This document shows positions 10,463 to 21,252 of a stretch of 64,000 bases of DNA, in pieces (the first letter of the stretch is position 1; each line of letters starts with the position of its first letter). The notes below the pieces were generated by a model. It was not told the DNA's origin. It saw nothing but the letters and a program-made list of their open reading frames with translations, and made no database searches. The position numbers were made by a program, and so were the translations under genes. This stretch comes from Drechslerella dactyloides (Eukaryota; Ascomycota; Orbiliomycetes; Orbiliales; Orbiliaceae): contig JAGTWJ010000001.1 in assembly GCA_020064725.1 (NCBI GenBank), positions 5,518,001 to 5,582,000 on the forward strand. The letters run 5' to 3'.

Positions 10463-13400
10463 CTTCAGTGGCAGCAGGATCGAAACACTCTCCGCGTAAG
10501 AATAGAACAATGGGTTTATGTTTCAGCGAGGAAAGTCGGACGGGGGAGTCCAGAAGATAAAGGCCCCGTCACGTTGGGCAACGAGGAAATTCGGTTGGGA
10601 GCTCGAACTATTGGCCGAGGTTTTAAATTCTTACCCTCCAAGCGAGCGTTTGATTGCATATGGTTGACCAGGCGAACACCAGCAACGGAGTGACAAGCCC
10701 GATTGAGTCTTCGCCCCCCTTTGGCTAAAGTTTCGTTTCTCACGCGTCAGCCCTGCCCGTTCTTGGGAATGTTGCCGCTCGTTGGCCTAAATTTCACATA
10801 GAGACGATGCTGACCTGGCCTGGATCCCCCTGCCACACGCTGTTCTGTGTAAAGGTAAATTTCTTTCAAGGCGAAGAGAGGGCGTTTGAGGCCACAGAGC
10901 GATTGCTAGAGATTCCCCACTCGGTGTATATCAGTGCACACACGTGTCAGAGAGAGCAGGCTGGACAGCTGTTTCTGTGCATGTAACGTAAGCAAGCAAG
11001 CCTTGGCGACGATGTGATGTGCAGCGTTTCGATTGACCAGCTGCCTCGGGGGGGCAGAGCACCGCGGTACTGGGACTTCAGGCTTGCAGGCTGGTGCTGC
11101 TCGCATCCACCTGTTCAGTCGGAGTTTACCGCCCTGGACGAACGAGCCAGCGAGGATGGAATGGACAGTCCGTCAAGAAGAGGGAGGCGGAGGGGCTGAA
11201 CGCAAGAGCAAGTGCGAGGAGCCGGGTTGGGGGAGGACGAACACGAGAGCCGAAGGAAGCAGTTAGCGGCAGCTGTGGTGGAAGTCTGTGCCAACCTGCT
11301 AAAATGGTGCAACGCAACTCACTCCCAAGCCGACTTCCATTCCACACTTGACGCCCGCTGCGCGGCTTCGCAGACGGCTGCATATAAAAGCTGCACTGCG
11401 AGAAAGAATTTTGCTCAGCATCGGGGCCCAAAGTGACGGTGCTCGTTTCCACGGACGTGAACTGACATCTGGGAAAACTGTGCAGAAGAGGGGCCTGCGC
11501 AGCCGGTACGATTCGGCCGGTGTGGCTTTTGATTTGCTTCGTGGATGGATCGTGACCCCAATGGACCCGACAGTCTGGTTCATCCGCATCCCCTTTGCTT
11601 AGTCCCGCAAATCCCAAAAGAGTATCGCACAAGTGTTTCCGGTTCTTGGAGACCGAGATAGAATGGCGTGTGATGTGGATCAAACTCTGTGATTTGTCTT
11701 TCTGAGGATGAAATTGATTCGGTGCATGAATTTATAAAGAGATGAGAAGGCCGGCGGGACGCCTGCCGCTGCTGCTTCCAGTTGCCCGGAGATGATTCCA
11801 ATGGGCGAAAAGAACATCCGAACTTTCGAAAGAGCACGATGAGGGCATCGTCATGGAACCCCCTGACCCGCCGCAGGCCCGACTATCGACATTCTGGCTA
11901 CTCGCAGGCGCTAAACTCGAGCGGCTGTTTCCAAACACGCATCCACATGCTGTTGACCGATTCCTGCTGAAGAGAATAACCCGTTAACGTCTAACGCCTA
12001 AACTGTTTTGTATTGAGAAAATTTTTTACTTGCTGCATATTGCATCCTGCATAGTCCAGATCGAGGTATCTCAGTAAGTAACTTGGAAAAAATGGTGAGG
12101 GTGACAGCTCATTGCACATGTACCTGCACATGTACCGTCTATATATCCACGCAGCGTATGCGCGACATATGAGGGGTCGTTTCTCGCCCCTCTCTTCGAA
12201 TCCCCCCTCCAATGGAAGCGTAACCACATGTGTCTGCATGCATGTCGCAGATTTACATTCCTCGCATGCAATGTTGACGCCAGCTCTGCAGATTGCTGCT
12301 GGCCGGGAGCGCTTTCAGTCGGCATTTTCTCACCCACGTTTACGTGTGCTCGATGCATATGGAACCGGATATACGTTTATACGAGGACCATGCTTGATGA
12401 GCGCTCGGCCCTCCATTTGCCATTCTTCCTAGACTCGGGAAAATTCAGTACCACTCAGTTCAGGCGGGGTATGTGAGCGGGAAGTGCCTACAGCGGATTG
12501 ACGAGTCTCGAGAGGGACCCCATGATCAAAGATGACTGACAGGGCGCGAATTTTTTTTTCTGGCTGTAGATAAATATGCCGTTGATGCCGTCGGGTTGAA
12601 GGAGGTCTAGCTGCTGAGCTGCTTTCCTTGCTGCAGCCACCGCCTGACTAATAAATCACCCATTTGACTGCCGCCTCCAAAATGCATGCGACTATGAGCA
12701 GGCCAAGCTTGGAGGACGAAGCCCCCACATCGACATCAACATTGCGAGGCCGCCTAGGCCTTAAGTAGGGCTGCAAGGTCCATAGGCATGCCGCCAGTCA
12801 CGGTAAGTAGCTCCCATCTGCTATTGGCCCGGCCGTCAGGAACGGTTCATCCGGGGACCCGACTATAGCTCCACAACTGCAAAGTGCATGTGCATGGCCA
12901 TGCATGGGCTAACCAGTTTGCTAGTTGACGAGGACCCATCGCATGCGCAGCTCTGCCCTCACAAGAAGGATGAGGCAGGTGGTATCTAGACGAGCAGGCA
13001 GGCAGCTGATGCCAGTTCAAAGAGAGTAATTTTCTCTCGGATCAAATTCATCATTTGCAATTGAAAAAGTAAGTGGACGCTGTGCTCCGGTCTCCTTTGC
13101 TATCTCATGCTTTAAATGAAGGCTGCTCGCCAGTCTGCGTTAATAAGCGTGGCCCTGTTGGCGGCAAAGCGGCAGCGCTAACGGAGCGAAACAAGCCCAC
13201 GGACAGGCCTCCCGCGACTTATCACCTGGACTATTACTGGAAACGTTGGGCTCCGAACTTGTAACCAGGTCGGCCCGAAGCTTAGCATGCGAATATACTC
13301 GATCTCTACGCGGACACTCCCCGCAGGATACCAATACTCAATAATAATATCTGGATTTGATTTCGAATTCTACCAGACGAAGCATCACTGCATCGTCCTT

Positions 13401-13849
13401 TGCGCACCTTTAAATTCACCCAGTCGCAATGCCATTTTTTATATATCCCCTTGTGCCCTTTAGCCCTTTTGCCTTCCTTTTGAGATGCCCCCATCTTTAA
13501 AACCCCAATTGCAATGCAACTAAACCCAGATACGCCGACAATGAATGCTGATGAAGATGATGGACGCTCGCTCGCTCGCTCGCCTGCCTCAAAACTCGCT
13601 GGACGGACGCTTCGAGAGAGGGTGACCACGATGGTTGTTCGTGCGAATCAAGATGCGAATATCGAACCATCTGCAAGGACATCAGGTCCGCTATGGCTTC
13701 TTGCCGATGGCAACGTACCTATATACCGAAAGCATGATTAGCAAGCGAGTCGACAGACGATATCAAGAGCCGACAGCTGGTTGATGACATGGTATGATCC
13801 ATCTCTTTCCACCTATATCACATGACTTGAACCAAGAGAGACCAGTAGC
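10463..13849. other. 3.4-kb gene-poor region upstream of KAR
   Basis: No gene supported. The longest open frame (185 codons, - strand, 11126-11683) overlaps several other frames, is Arg/Ser/Pro-rich and shows no domain. The region presumably contains the KAR promoter (near 10463) and the 3' region of the methyltransferase. A (GCTC)n microsatellite lies at about 13566-13583. Purine-rich and CATG-rich words recur at 12100-12260 and 12880-12910, without a pattern I can interpret. Confidence 0.4.
13566..13583. repeat. (GCTC)n microsatellite
   Basis: About four and a half copies of the tetranucleotide GCTC in otherwise non-coding DNA downstream of the methyltransferase gene. Confidence 0.8.
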
Positions 13850-15214
13850 TTACAGCGGGAAGTATGGACGCAGATTAAGGTCATCGATCTCGGTGCGAGC
13901 CCTCGCGATCATCACGTAGAATGATTCGAGGGAAATCTCCCCACGCTCGGTGAAAGGCCACAAAGCCATGGAATTGATCATGTGCTTCGCATTATCGCTA
14001 TTGAGGTTCCCGATGGCACGATCTCGTTCATCTAGAGCTTCCATGTCAGCACACGTTGCCTCTTAGCTATGGGAATTCCCGGCGATCGATGGTCTTACTG
14101 CGCGACCATCCGTTGAGAGGTAGCGGGATCATCCGGTTCTGTACTTGAGTGAAGCCAGCAGTTTCCATCAGGGACTGCATGCGGGTCGGAACTCGAAGGT
14201 CTTTGTCGTTTTCAAAAATCTCGAGATAGGTCTTGCTCCACCTTCGGAGCCCGTGGTTTTCGGTCAGCGTTCCGTTGTCGGACTGGACGTTGAAGTAGAT
14301 CTCAACCATTTGCAGCCAGCCACCGGACTTTAAGACGCTGATGTGTGTTCAAGAGTGTAAGCTTTCCGTCTCCAATTGAGTGTTCGCCCTTGTTGCTCCT
14401 ACGGTTACTAACCTAAAGCAGTCTCGAAGGTAGCTTGGCCAGCGAGATCGATTGATTCCTGGAGCTACGAGCCTCGAATGAACGAAATCGAACTCGCCCG
14501 GTTTGAAGTTGAAGGGCTCGTTCAAGTCGTCGACCTTGTGTTTGGACGTCAGTTAAGGCAAGCAAACTTCAGCACTAATAGTTGATAGCGTAAGCTGTCT
14601 TTCGAGAGTCAAGCGACGGCGCAGCTTACCTGACACCAAAGATTCCCTGGGGTCTCGACGGGTTTGAGATGAGGAGAGATGTCGACGCCGATAACCTACA
14701 TTGTCGTCAGCAGGCCTTGCGATCGACGAGCGTCAGGTCCAAAAGTTGGCAGTCGAACCTCTGCCTCTGGGTACTTCTCAGCAGCCTCAATCGCCCATGC
14801 AGCTGAGCCATACCCACAGTCCAAGATCCTCTTCGGGTCTTCTATGGGAGGGAAAATAAGCCTGTTATCGAACAGCCTCCGAAAGACAGCATGTTGTCGG
14901 TTGAGACGGTCCGCCTCGTCCTTAGGAGTGTCAGTCGCTGTCGGTGTCACCGGTTTTTTCTTGAATTTTTATCTTCAATTTTTCTGCGCGCAAGAGCAAA
15001 AAGAGATATATCTTGAAGCCGCTAAAGCCCACAGTGTAGCGGCAGGAAAACCAATAACGCCTATATAATAACATACCTCATCAATTGGGACGGGATATAT
15101 AACTCTTTCGACAGAGTAATCCTGGAATTCTCGACCATGAATGTGTACAGTGCGCCAGTAGGCACTGTCCAGAGAACAGGTTTCCGACAAACTGGAGGAG
15201 CCGCTTGTTGACAT
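13850..15214 (-). CDS. LaeA-like SAM-dependent methyltransferase
   Basis: Class I methyltransferase of the fungal LaeA/TAM-like type. The substrate is unknown; relatives act in secondary metabolism or its regulation. Six exons join in frame: 15214-15077, 14920-14759, 14695-14630, 14534-14413, 14337-14099, 14031-13850 (302 aa). The hallmark YPVPIDEDEADRLNRQH spans the first splice. Motif I is LDCGYGSAAWA (79-89), followed by VIGVDISP, the FVHSR region and LKSGGWLQMVE. It ends LRPYFPL. The second intron has a weak GTTCGA donor, but a good GCTGAC branch site and clean frame. The last acceptor could be at CTCTAG (used here) or six bases earlier, adding two residues. No PKS, NRPS or other biosynthetic gene is nearby, so it appears to be an orphan. 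Confidence 0.85.
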
Positions 15215-15837
15215 CCTGGCCGAATTTGGGATACACTATCAGCTAGTAATATCCTTGTTTGCCGCTTGAAACCTTTTTCCAAGAGTCGGAGTGTCTGCGT
15301 CTTTTTGTTTTAATATCGTTGGCATCCAGGAAGATCTTTTGGGCCGGAAGAAAGCAGAGATTCGTGAGTCAACGTCGAGGAAATATAGTTCCTTCTAACC
15401 ACACGAGCCGAAGATATCTATATTGCGCTGCTGGTGCCGGTCTGGTCTGGCCTGCGGTCACTGCCAATCAAAAGCTGTAGGGGAGTAGGCATAGGACAGG
15501 TGGACACCCCTAGTGCCTCGAAAATTTGGAGAGGAGACAGGCCTAGCTAAGGGCACCCGAGAGACCACCACGTCAGGCTTCGAAATTGCAAAATAAAGTC
15601 GGGGAGGATATAAGGTGCGTTGGACAAGGGGTCTATACACTACTGCGGCTTGACGATCTGCTTCGGCGCGTTTCTTTCTTTTTCCCACCCACCTTGGTTG
15701 GGCACGGTACATTTCATATACTCCGGACGCTGGTCTCGGTGAGCGTCGGGTCAAAAGTCAGGCAGGCAGGGCAAACGAGCGAATGCAATCAATCACGCAT
15801 GGTCGACGGGTTGGACGTGGTCCGTGGTCCGTGGCCG

Positions 15838-15853
15838 TCTGTCTGTCTGTCTA
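15838..15853. repeat. CTGT microsatellite with GGTCCGT duplication
   Basis: GGTCCGT occurs twice in tandem at 15821-15834 and is followed by several copies of CTGT. Simple repeat in intergenic DNA. Confidence 0.7.
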
Positions 15854-17013
15854 GCCTCTACAGTCATCCCGAAGAGGACAAGCTCTGACGGTCCGCCCTC
15901 TCATTCGCATGGCACTTGCAATCCTGCAGTGCGAATTTCGGATGAATGCACGCTAACATCATTGCTCGTGGAGACCATAGTTGGTACATACAGGTAGGCT
16001 AAAGTCACCAGAACGTTTACGCCACGAGAGAACAGGTATCTCAAACCATGGCTTCGGGATTCTCCATTCCTTTTCGTGGGCGAGGCGGAAACAGCAAAGC
16101 TAAAGATTCACTAGCGGTAGTACAACATCATTCTCGAGTCAAGCAAGTAACTAAGTATGATCCGGATACACGGCAATAGGGGGTTCCGTCCATCTAGAAA
16201 TGGAAAAGGCAGAGGCGAGTAGGGCGAGAGGGGGCCTGCCACAAGAGAAAGACGTAAATGGCTCGCGATTGTCGGCCATTCTATGTTTAACTTCTCTCGG
16301 GTGGTAGTGAGCAGTATCTGTGGTGGTGAAACTTAGCGCCTTGATGTTCCTGCTGAGCCCTGCTTCCAGCACGGCGGGAAGGTGTGGCACATGGCCCGGA
16401 GCACACCGACCCGACAATTTGGTAGAATCGCTTTTTATCCTCCCAGACGTCCCGAGATGGACCCAGCAGTCTGTTTAAGTTCGACAACGAGATCAGAGAA
16501 GCATCCCGATCGATTAGAATTGCTGAGGGTGGACCATCCGGAGGCTAATGTTGCAGGTCCGAGAAAATCCTGCGTTCGCGAGATGTCCCAACCCCGATAT
16601 CCCGGGGTACAACATCGACGGGAAACATCCAACAGCACGACGTCTCGGCTCATCGTGCCTTCTTCTAATCCTTTTTGTCATGTTTACGTGAACCGCAAAC
16701 CAGGCGGCCAACGGAAGACTGCAAATTAGATGGCTATCCCTGTGGGCCGGCTTCTCAATTCGAGGTGAGTGCATAAAACCCTGAAATGAAATTAGTCTCT
16801 GGGGCATCATATCACCTTGGGTGTAGCCATCTCGCGCAAAGAACAAATATTTGCTATCCTCCACGGCTCCCCCCCTGTTGGTGGAAGTCTTACCCGGCGA
16901 CAGGAGGGTGTACATCGCCACACCGTCATGGGACTTCTACAGACACCAGGCACGCTACCAGACTACTGGTACGTCTCCGGATTATGATTGTAACTGCTCA
17001 CCTATATCACCTG

Positions 17014-17421
17014 TCACATATATCCCAACATCAGCGGAAAGTCAATTTCTGAATGCATGGCGTCAAGCCAAATCAAACCAAGGCTCCACATATCATTCCA
17101 AACTTGCTGAAACCTGCTGCTGACTTCTTTTATTCCGTACGAGGCGTGGGCGCTCGCCAGAGCTCTGTGATCTTCCCCGAAGGGAATTTTGATCGCGAGC
17201 CGTCCGTCTATCACTGGTGATAGAAGCGAGGCGTCCATGGCCAGGCCAATCTGGCCGATGGTTACATCGTTAGTGCGTTTCACTTCGAGTTGGGCGACTA
17301 GTGCAATAGCGGCCCAAGAGCAACAAAAACCTGTCTGCTCGATATTCGACGATCCAGTCCGCCATCGAGAACAAGATTCACTTCGCAAAGGCGGTCGAGG
17401 TGGAACAGACCTCGGTCTCGA
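17014..17421 (-). pseudogene. Possible coding relic of unknown family
   Basis: An open frame of about 136 codons without a suitable ATG at its start. Its central part looks protein-like: IGLAMDASLLSPVIDGR, AIKIPFGEDHRALASAHASY and FQQVWNDMWSLGLIWLDAMH, with amphipathic and hydrophobic stretches and little low complexity. I do not recognise the family. It may be one exon of an undetected gene or the remains of one; a good start and flanking exons were not found. A chance frame remains quite possible. Confidence 0.25.
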
Positions 17422-19154
17422 TTACCTCAAGCAGCTCAAGGCCCCATAGTTGCCTGGGACGCTGGATGCTTCCTATCTATCGCTTGTTGCCAGTGAGTCG
17501 GAGGACGAAAGATCCGCCTTGGTGATTTGAGACCGAGACCTTAGCTTCTGGACGGTCCCCCGGTACTGTGTGATGTGATGGATATTACACCAGGACACCT
17601 GTGATACCGGGCAAGTGCGCAGGCCTCCAACGATCACAGTTTGCGTCACCAAGCTTATCAAACTATTCAAGCGGCGTCCCATCCCTTCAGGAGGTTTACA
17701 AGTTTAATCCTTCGTATCGAGACGGCTCGTCGCAAGGACTAGGTCGGAATATATATTGGCTCCTCCTATCGGGAAGTACCCAAACCAACGCCCAAAACGT
17801 ATATCACAAATTTCGCAGTCTCTGGAAAATCATTGACATACACGGAGTCTTAACGCGAGCAGCTGCAGCCCAGCATCTCCTCTCCACCCCGCCCGCATCG
17901 CTGGAATACATTCGTCCGATACTCCACTCTGCTGCAGGATGTCGACATTCGTAGTGGCAACGGGGTTTCCGACCTTTCATCTCTGCTGAATTGCGTTATA
18001 TGCATGCCCCTTTACCAGCTGCCTGGTCGCTCTCCCCGTTAATTCCGGCTGCAGAGATGCCTCAGAGGCTTTTCCTGCCGCTCGTCCTGTTCTCTGACAG
18101 GTTGGCGTCCCGTGTCAGCAGCTGCATGCCGCGGCGGCCGCTTTTTTTTATTTTTCCAAACCTGCAGATTGTACGGTTTTATACTTTTCAGCCTGCGCAA
18201 CACGGAAAAACAGCACACGGAACGTCGAGCTGTCGTTGGCTGGCAGCCGGGGTTGGATGTCTTTCCCTACCGCACTTTCGTTACGGGCGCCGGCGGTCTG
18301 GTGCAGTCGCGCGCATCGAGTGTGCTTCCCCAAGTGGCACCCCATCTTGCCGAAACATGGTCCAGTAATATTCGGAACAATGAGACTAATCGACTGCAAC
18401 CCTTGCTCAAAGCAATAGCAGGCTTCAATTAAGATTCAAGGACAGCGGCCAGCGGTGCACGGACGCTCTTCGGGAATCATCCTTCTTGGATCATGGGGCG
18501 AAAAGGAAGACCCCTCTCCCAACTCCTTGGGAAAGAGATCCGACGATTGAATCCACCGCTGGCTCGTAATCCAAACCGAGTTCCGGGTCGAACGACTATT
18601 GGAGCGCAACTTCACGAGAGAGCTGCTGGATTGAGACAATACTTGCGTTATCTGAGCACACAGAAAGCGTCTCTGTGATGCGGAACATGCGATATTGTCA
18701 GCCAGTTAATTTATCTCATCTGAATAAGCTTTTGGGAAAAAGTGGGAGCGGCCTGTTTTTCCATCCGCACGCCTCGGCATTCGTTGCTCGGTATAACTGG
18801 CGACTGACTCCCCCGCAAGGGGATCAGCTTCACTAACGAACAGGACCCACTGACCGAAAAACTTGGTTAGAGCTATTGACTAGGTTTATACCAAGTATTA
18901 CAACGTTTCAAGGACTATATTTGGAAACTGGGAACAGGGCGAGATGCTAAATATCCATTCAGGATTTCATCGTTACAGAGAGATTGACCAACAGCGCATA
19001 ACCAATCTCCCTTTGTGATACCAAGTAGTAATGCTCGTAATCACTACATCAGACGTGATAGTATGGTGGAATATAATATATGTGAATGGGCATGGTATGC
19101 CTATCATTATCGTAACGATACTGGGAATACCCCGCCCGCCGCCCTCTAACGTTT

Positions 19155-20633
19155 TCATATCAGCCGACCATATCGGTTGTAGCCACCTCCCCAGCCTCCT
19201 TTCTCACGATACTTCATGCTCCCGCGGCCTTTGAATTTCACTTCCTGTCCTGAGTCGTCAACGGCATAGTGATCGCTCCGGCGCGGTGGCGAGCGGTATG
19301 GCCGTTGAGAATGCTGTTGCTGTTGCTGCTGTCGTCGCACACTCTCGCGCTCTTCTTCTTCCCGTTGTACTCGCCGTTCTTCTTCGGAGTCGTAGTCGTC
19401 GTCATAGTCGTGCCGGGACTTGTAGCGGTCACGGGAACGCGAGCGAGAGCGGGAGCGCGAATAGGTTCGACGGGGCCGGTGGTGCCGTGACGAATGTGAA
19501 TCGCGCCGCTGGTCGACGGGCGAAGCTGGTTTATCGGGTGACCGGGAGCGGGATGTATGTCTGATGTTTTCGGGTGAGATAGGCTCTTTTGGTTGGTTGT
19601 CGTTGCGAGGGGATCGCGAGCGGTGGTGTCGTCTACTGGGCCGAGCATCTCGTCGCCGCTTATGGCGATCTGGCTTCCCTCTGGGACTTCGACTTCTCGT
19701 TCGACTCCTGTCCCGGTCGACATCCCTGTCTTTACTTCCGCCACGGCGACTAATATCGCTTGCACTCCGACTTCTAGTCCTGCTCCGACTGCGATCCCGA
19801 CTACGACTCCGCAGCCGCTTTCGATCCCGTGACGTCCTTGTCGCTGTCGTAACTTTCGCTTTTATTGGTGCAGCAGCCCGGCGGAATTCGAGCTCGCCAC
19901 AATTTGCGATTATGACGTCTACCGTCGGCTTGTCCGAGGAGTCGACATTGAATGTTTCAATCTGCTTGACGAATTGCAAGCCGGCGACGACATGTCCGAA
20001 GACTGTGTGTTTACCGTTCAGGTGGTCGCATGGCGCGCACTATTGTCGAGTATATGATGTTAGAAAGACCAAATCTCCGATATCCAATCATCTATCTGTG
20101 GTGAAAGTGCCCGTACCGTTATGAAGAACCTAATATACGCAATGCATGTCAGCTGGCATCAAACAATCGATCCAACAAATTCGCAGATATGCGGACAACA
20201 GCAACATACTGCGAACTATTGGTGTCCTTCCCCCGATTAGCCATGCAGACCAAGCCCTCCTTATCAATATCGCACCACCCGAGGTTCTCATCCTCGAACG
20301 TCTCGCCGTATATCGACATGCCGCCTTTGCCGTCACCACGGGTGATGTCGCCACCCTGGACCATGAACTCCTCGATCACGCGGTGGAATATCGTTGATTT
20401 GTAGTGCAGTTCGGGCGATTTAGACCCCGTGCATAGGGCCCGGAAACTATGCAATGCGCAATGTTCGATCGTGTTAGAACTAAACTCCGAATGCCAGATG
20501 TGACTATAAGGGGAACTGACTTTTCGCACGTCTTGGGTGTCTTGTCGGTGAACAGCTCGATGACCACTCGGCCCACGGGGTCGGTCCCATGCTGGATGTC
20601 GAGGAAGCATCGCGGCCGGACAGTAGTCGCCAT
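19155..20633 (-). CDS. RS-domain cyclophilin (peptidyl-prolyl isomerase)
   Basis: Nuclear cyclophilin of the SRCyp/PPIG type, expected to act with spliceosomal or RNA polymerase II machinery. Four exons: 20633-20521, 20446-20210, 20129-20117 (13 nt) and 20039-19155, 415 aa. The cyclophilin domain (1-~180) shows ENFRALCTG across the first splice, [14 protein letters not shown] with the catalytic Arg, [23 protein letters not shown] and [12 protein letters not shown]. The position of CypA Trp121 is His (DHLNGKH), as in other large RS cyclophilins. The C-terminal half is rich in RS/SR dipeptides and charged repeats, with a poly-Gln tract, and ends [20 protein letters not shown]. It is transcribed divergently from NOG1 across about 620 bp. 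Confidence 0.93.
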
Positions 20634-21252
20634 GGCCGCAGCGACTCGGCGGTCAATTTAACAGCCAGCAAGCGCTAGAAAAATAAAATGCGAAGTAACG
20701 TCGGGATGGTGAACGCGTCAATTCAGAAACGTAAGAGCGGACGAGTGAAAGATGGGTCGCTTAATTTCAGGGTCGCGGAATCCGGAAGCGAGCAAACACG
20801 GTCAAGGCGAGCACCAGCGCGGGGAGAAGGCCATCTGTCCTCGCAGGACTATGCGCATCGGGTTCATACTTGAACCGGGGATTCGGGAATTGCGATATGC
20901 GATATGCGATCGAGATCGGGAGCCTGCCGTCTGCGATGCTTCCTGGCGTTAGTCAGCGCTGACTTACTAGTCGCATCGCGGAGGCTTAGTCATCGGGTCG
21001 CGAGATTGTGTTGCGGACGACGTCTGGCCAATCAGCGCGGGCTGCGGAGAACGCTAGCCGGCTTGGGACTGGCGTTTGTCGCTTGAGCAGAAAAATTGTA
21101 TTCTGGCGGCCAACTTTTTTTCGCTGATAGGCGCACTTTGGATCGGAATCCCACCTCGACGCTCCCTTGCGAACCTGTCGACAACATCGCCAGATCCGCC
21201 TCTCTAGGAACAAAATTTGCACCGGCAAGAGTGCCTATTCTAAGCCGCTACA
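20634..21252. promoter_or_regulatory. Bidirectional promoter, RS-cyclophilin / NOG1
   Basis: The 619 bp separate two divergent start codons and contain no gene. A CCAAT box (TGGCCAATCAGCG) lies at 21028-21032, about 220 bp upstream of the NOG1 ATG. GCGATATGCGATATGCGATC is a small direct repeat near 20892-20911. The shared promoter is inferred from layout only. Confidence 0.5.

Larger units (their letters stand above)
15215..19154. other. 3.9-kb gene-poor region
   Basis: No complete gene can be supported. It holds the promoter side of the methyltransferase (near 15215), the 3' side of the RS-cyclophilin (near 19154), a CTGT microsatellite at 15838-15853, and one possible coding relic at 17014-17421 (listed separately). 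Other frames (16514-16921 on the minus strand; 17601-17954 and 18112-18432 on the plus strand) look like chance frames. They lack biased composition, domains or plausible splice partners. Confidence 0.4.

Noticed and set aside
10463..10510. Upstream extension of the ketoacyl-CoA reductase to a frame start at 10510
   Set aside because: That frame begins with TTG; the first ATG is at 10462 and gives a normal N-terminus.
11126..11683. 185-codon open frame on the - strand
   Set aside because: Arg/Ser/Pro-rich with no domain, overlapped by several other long frames, typical of GC-rich non-coding DNA.
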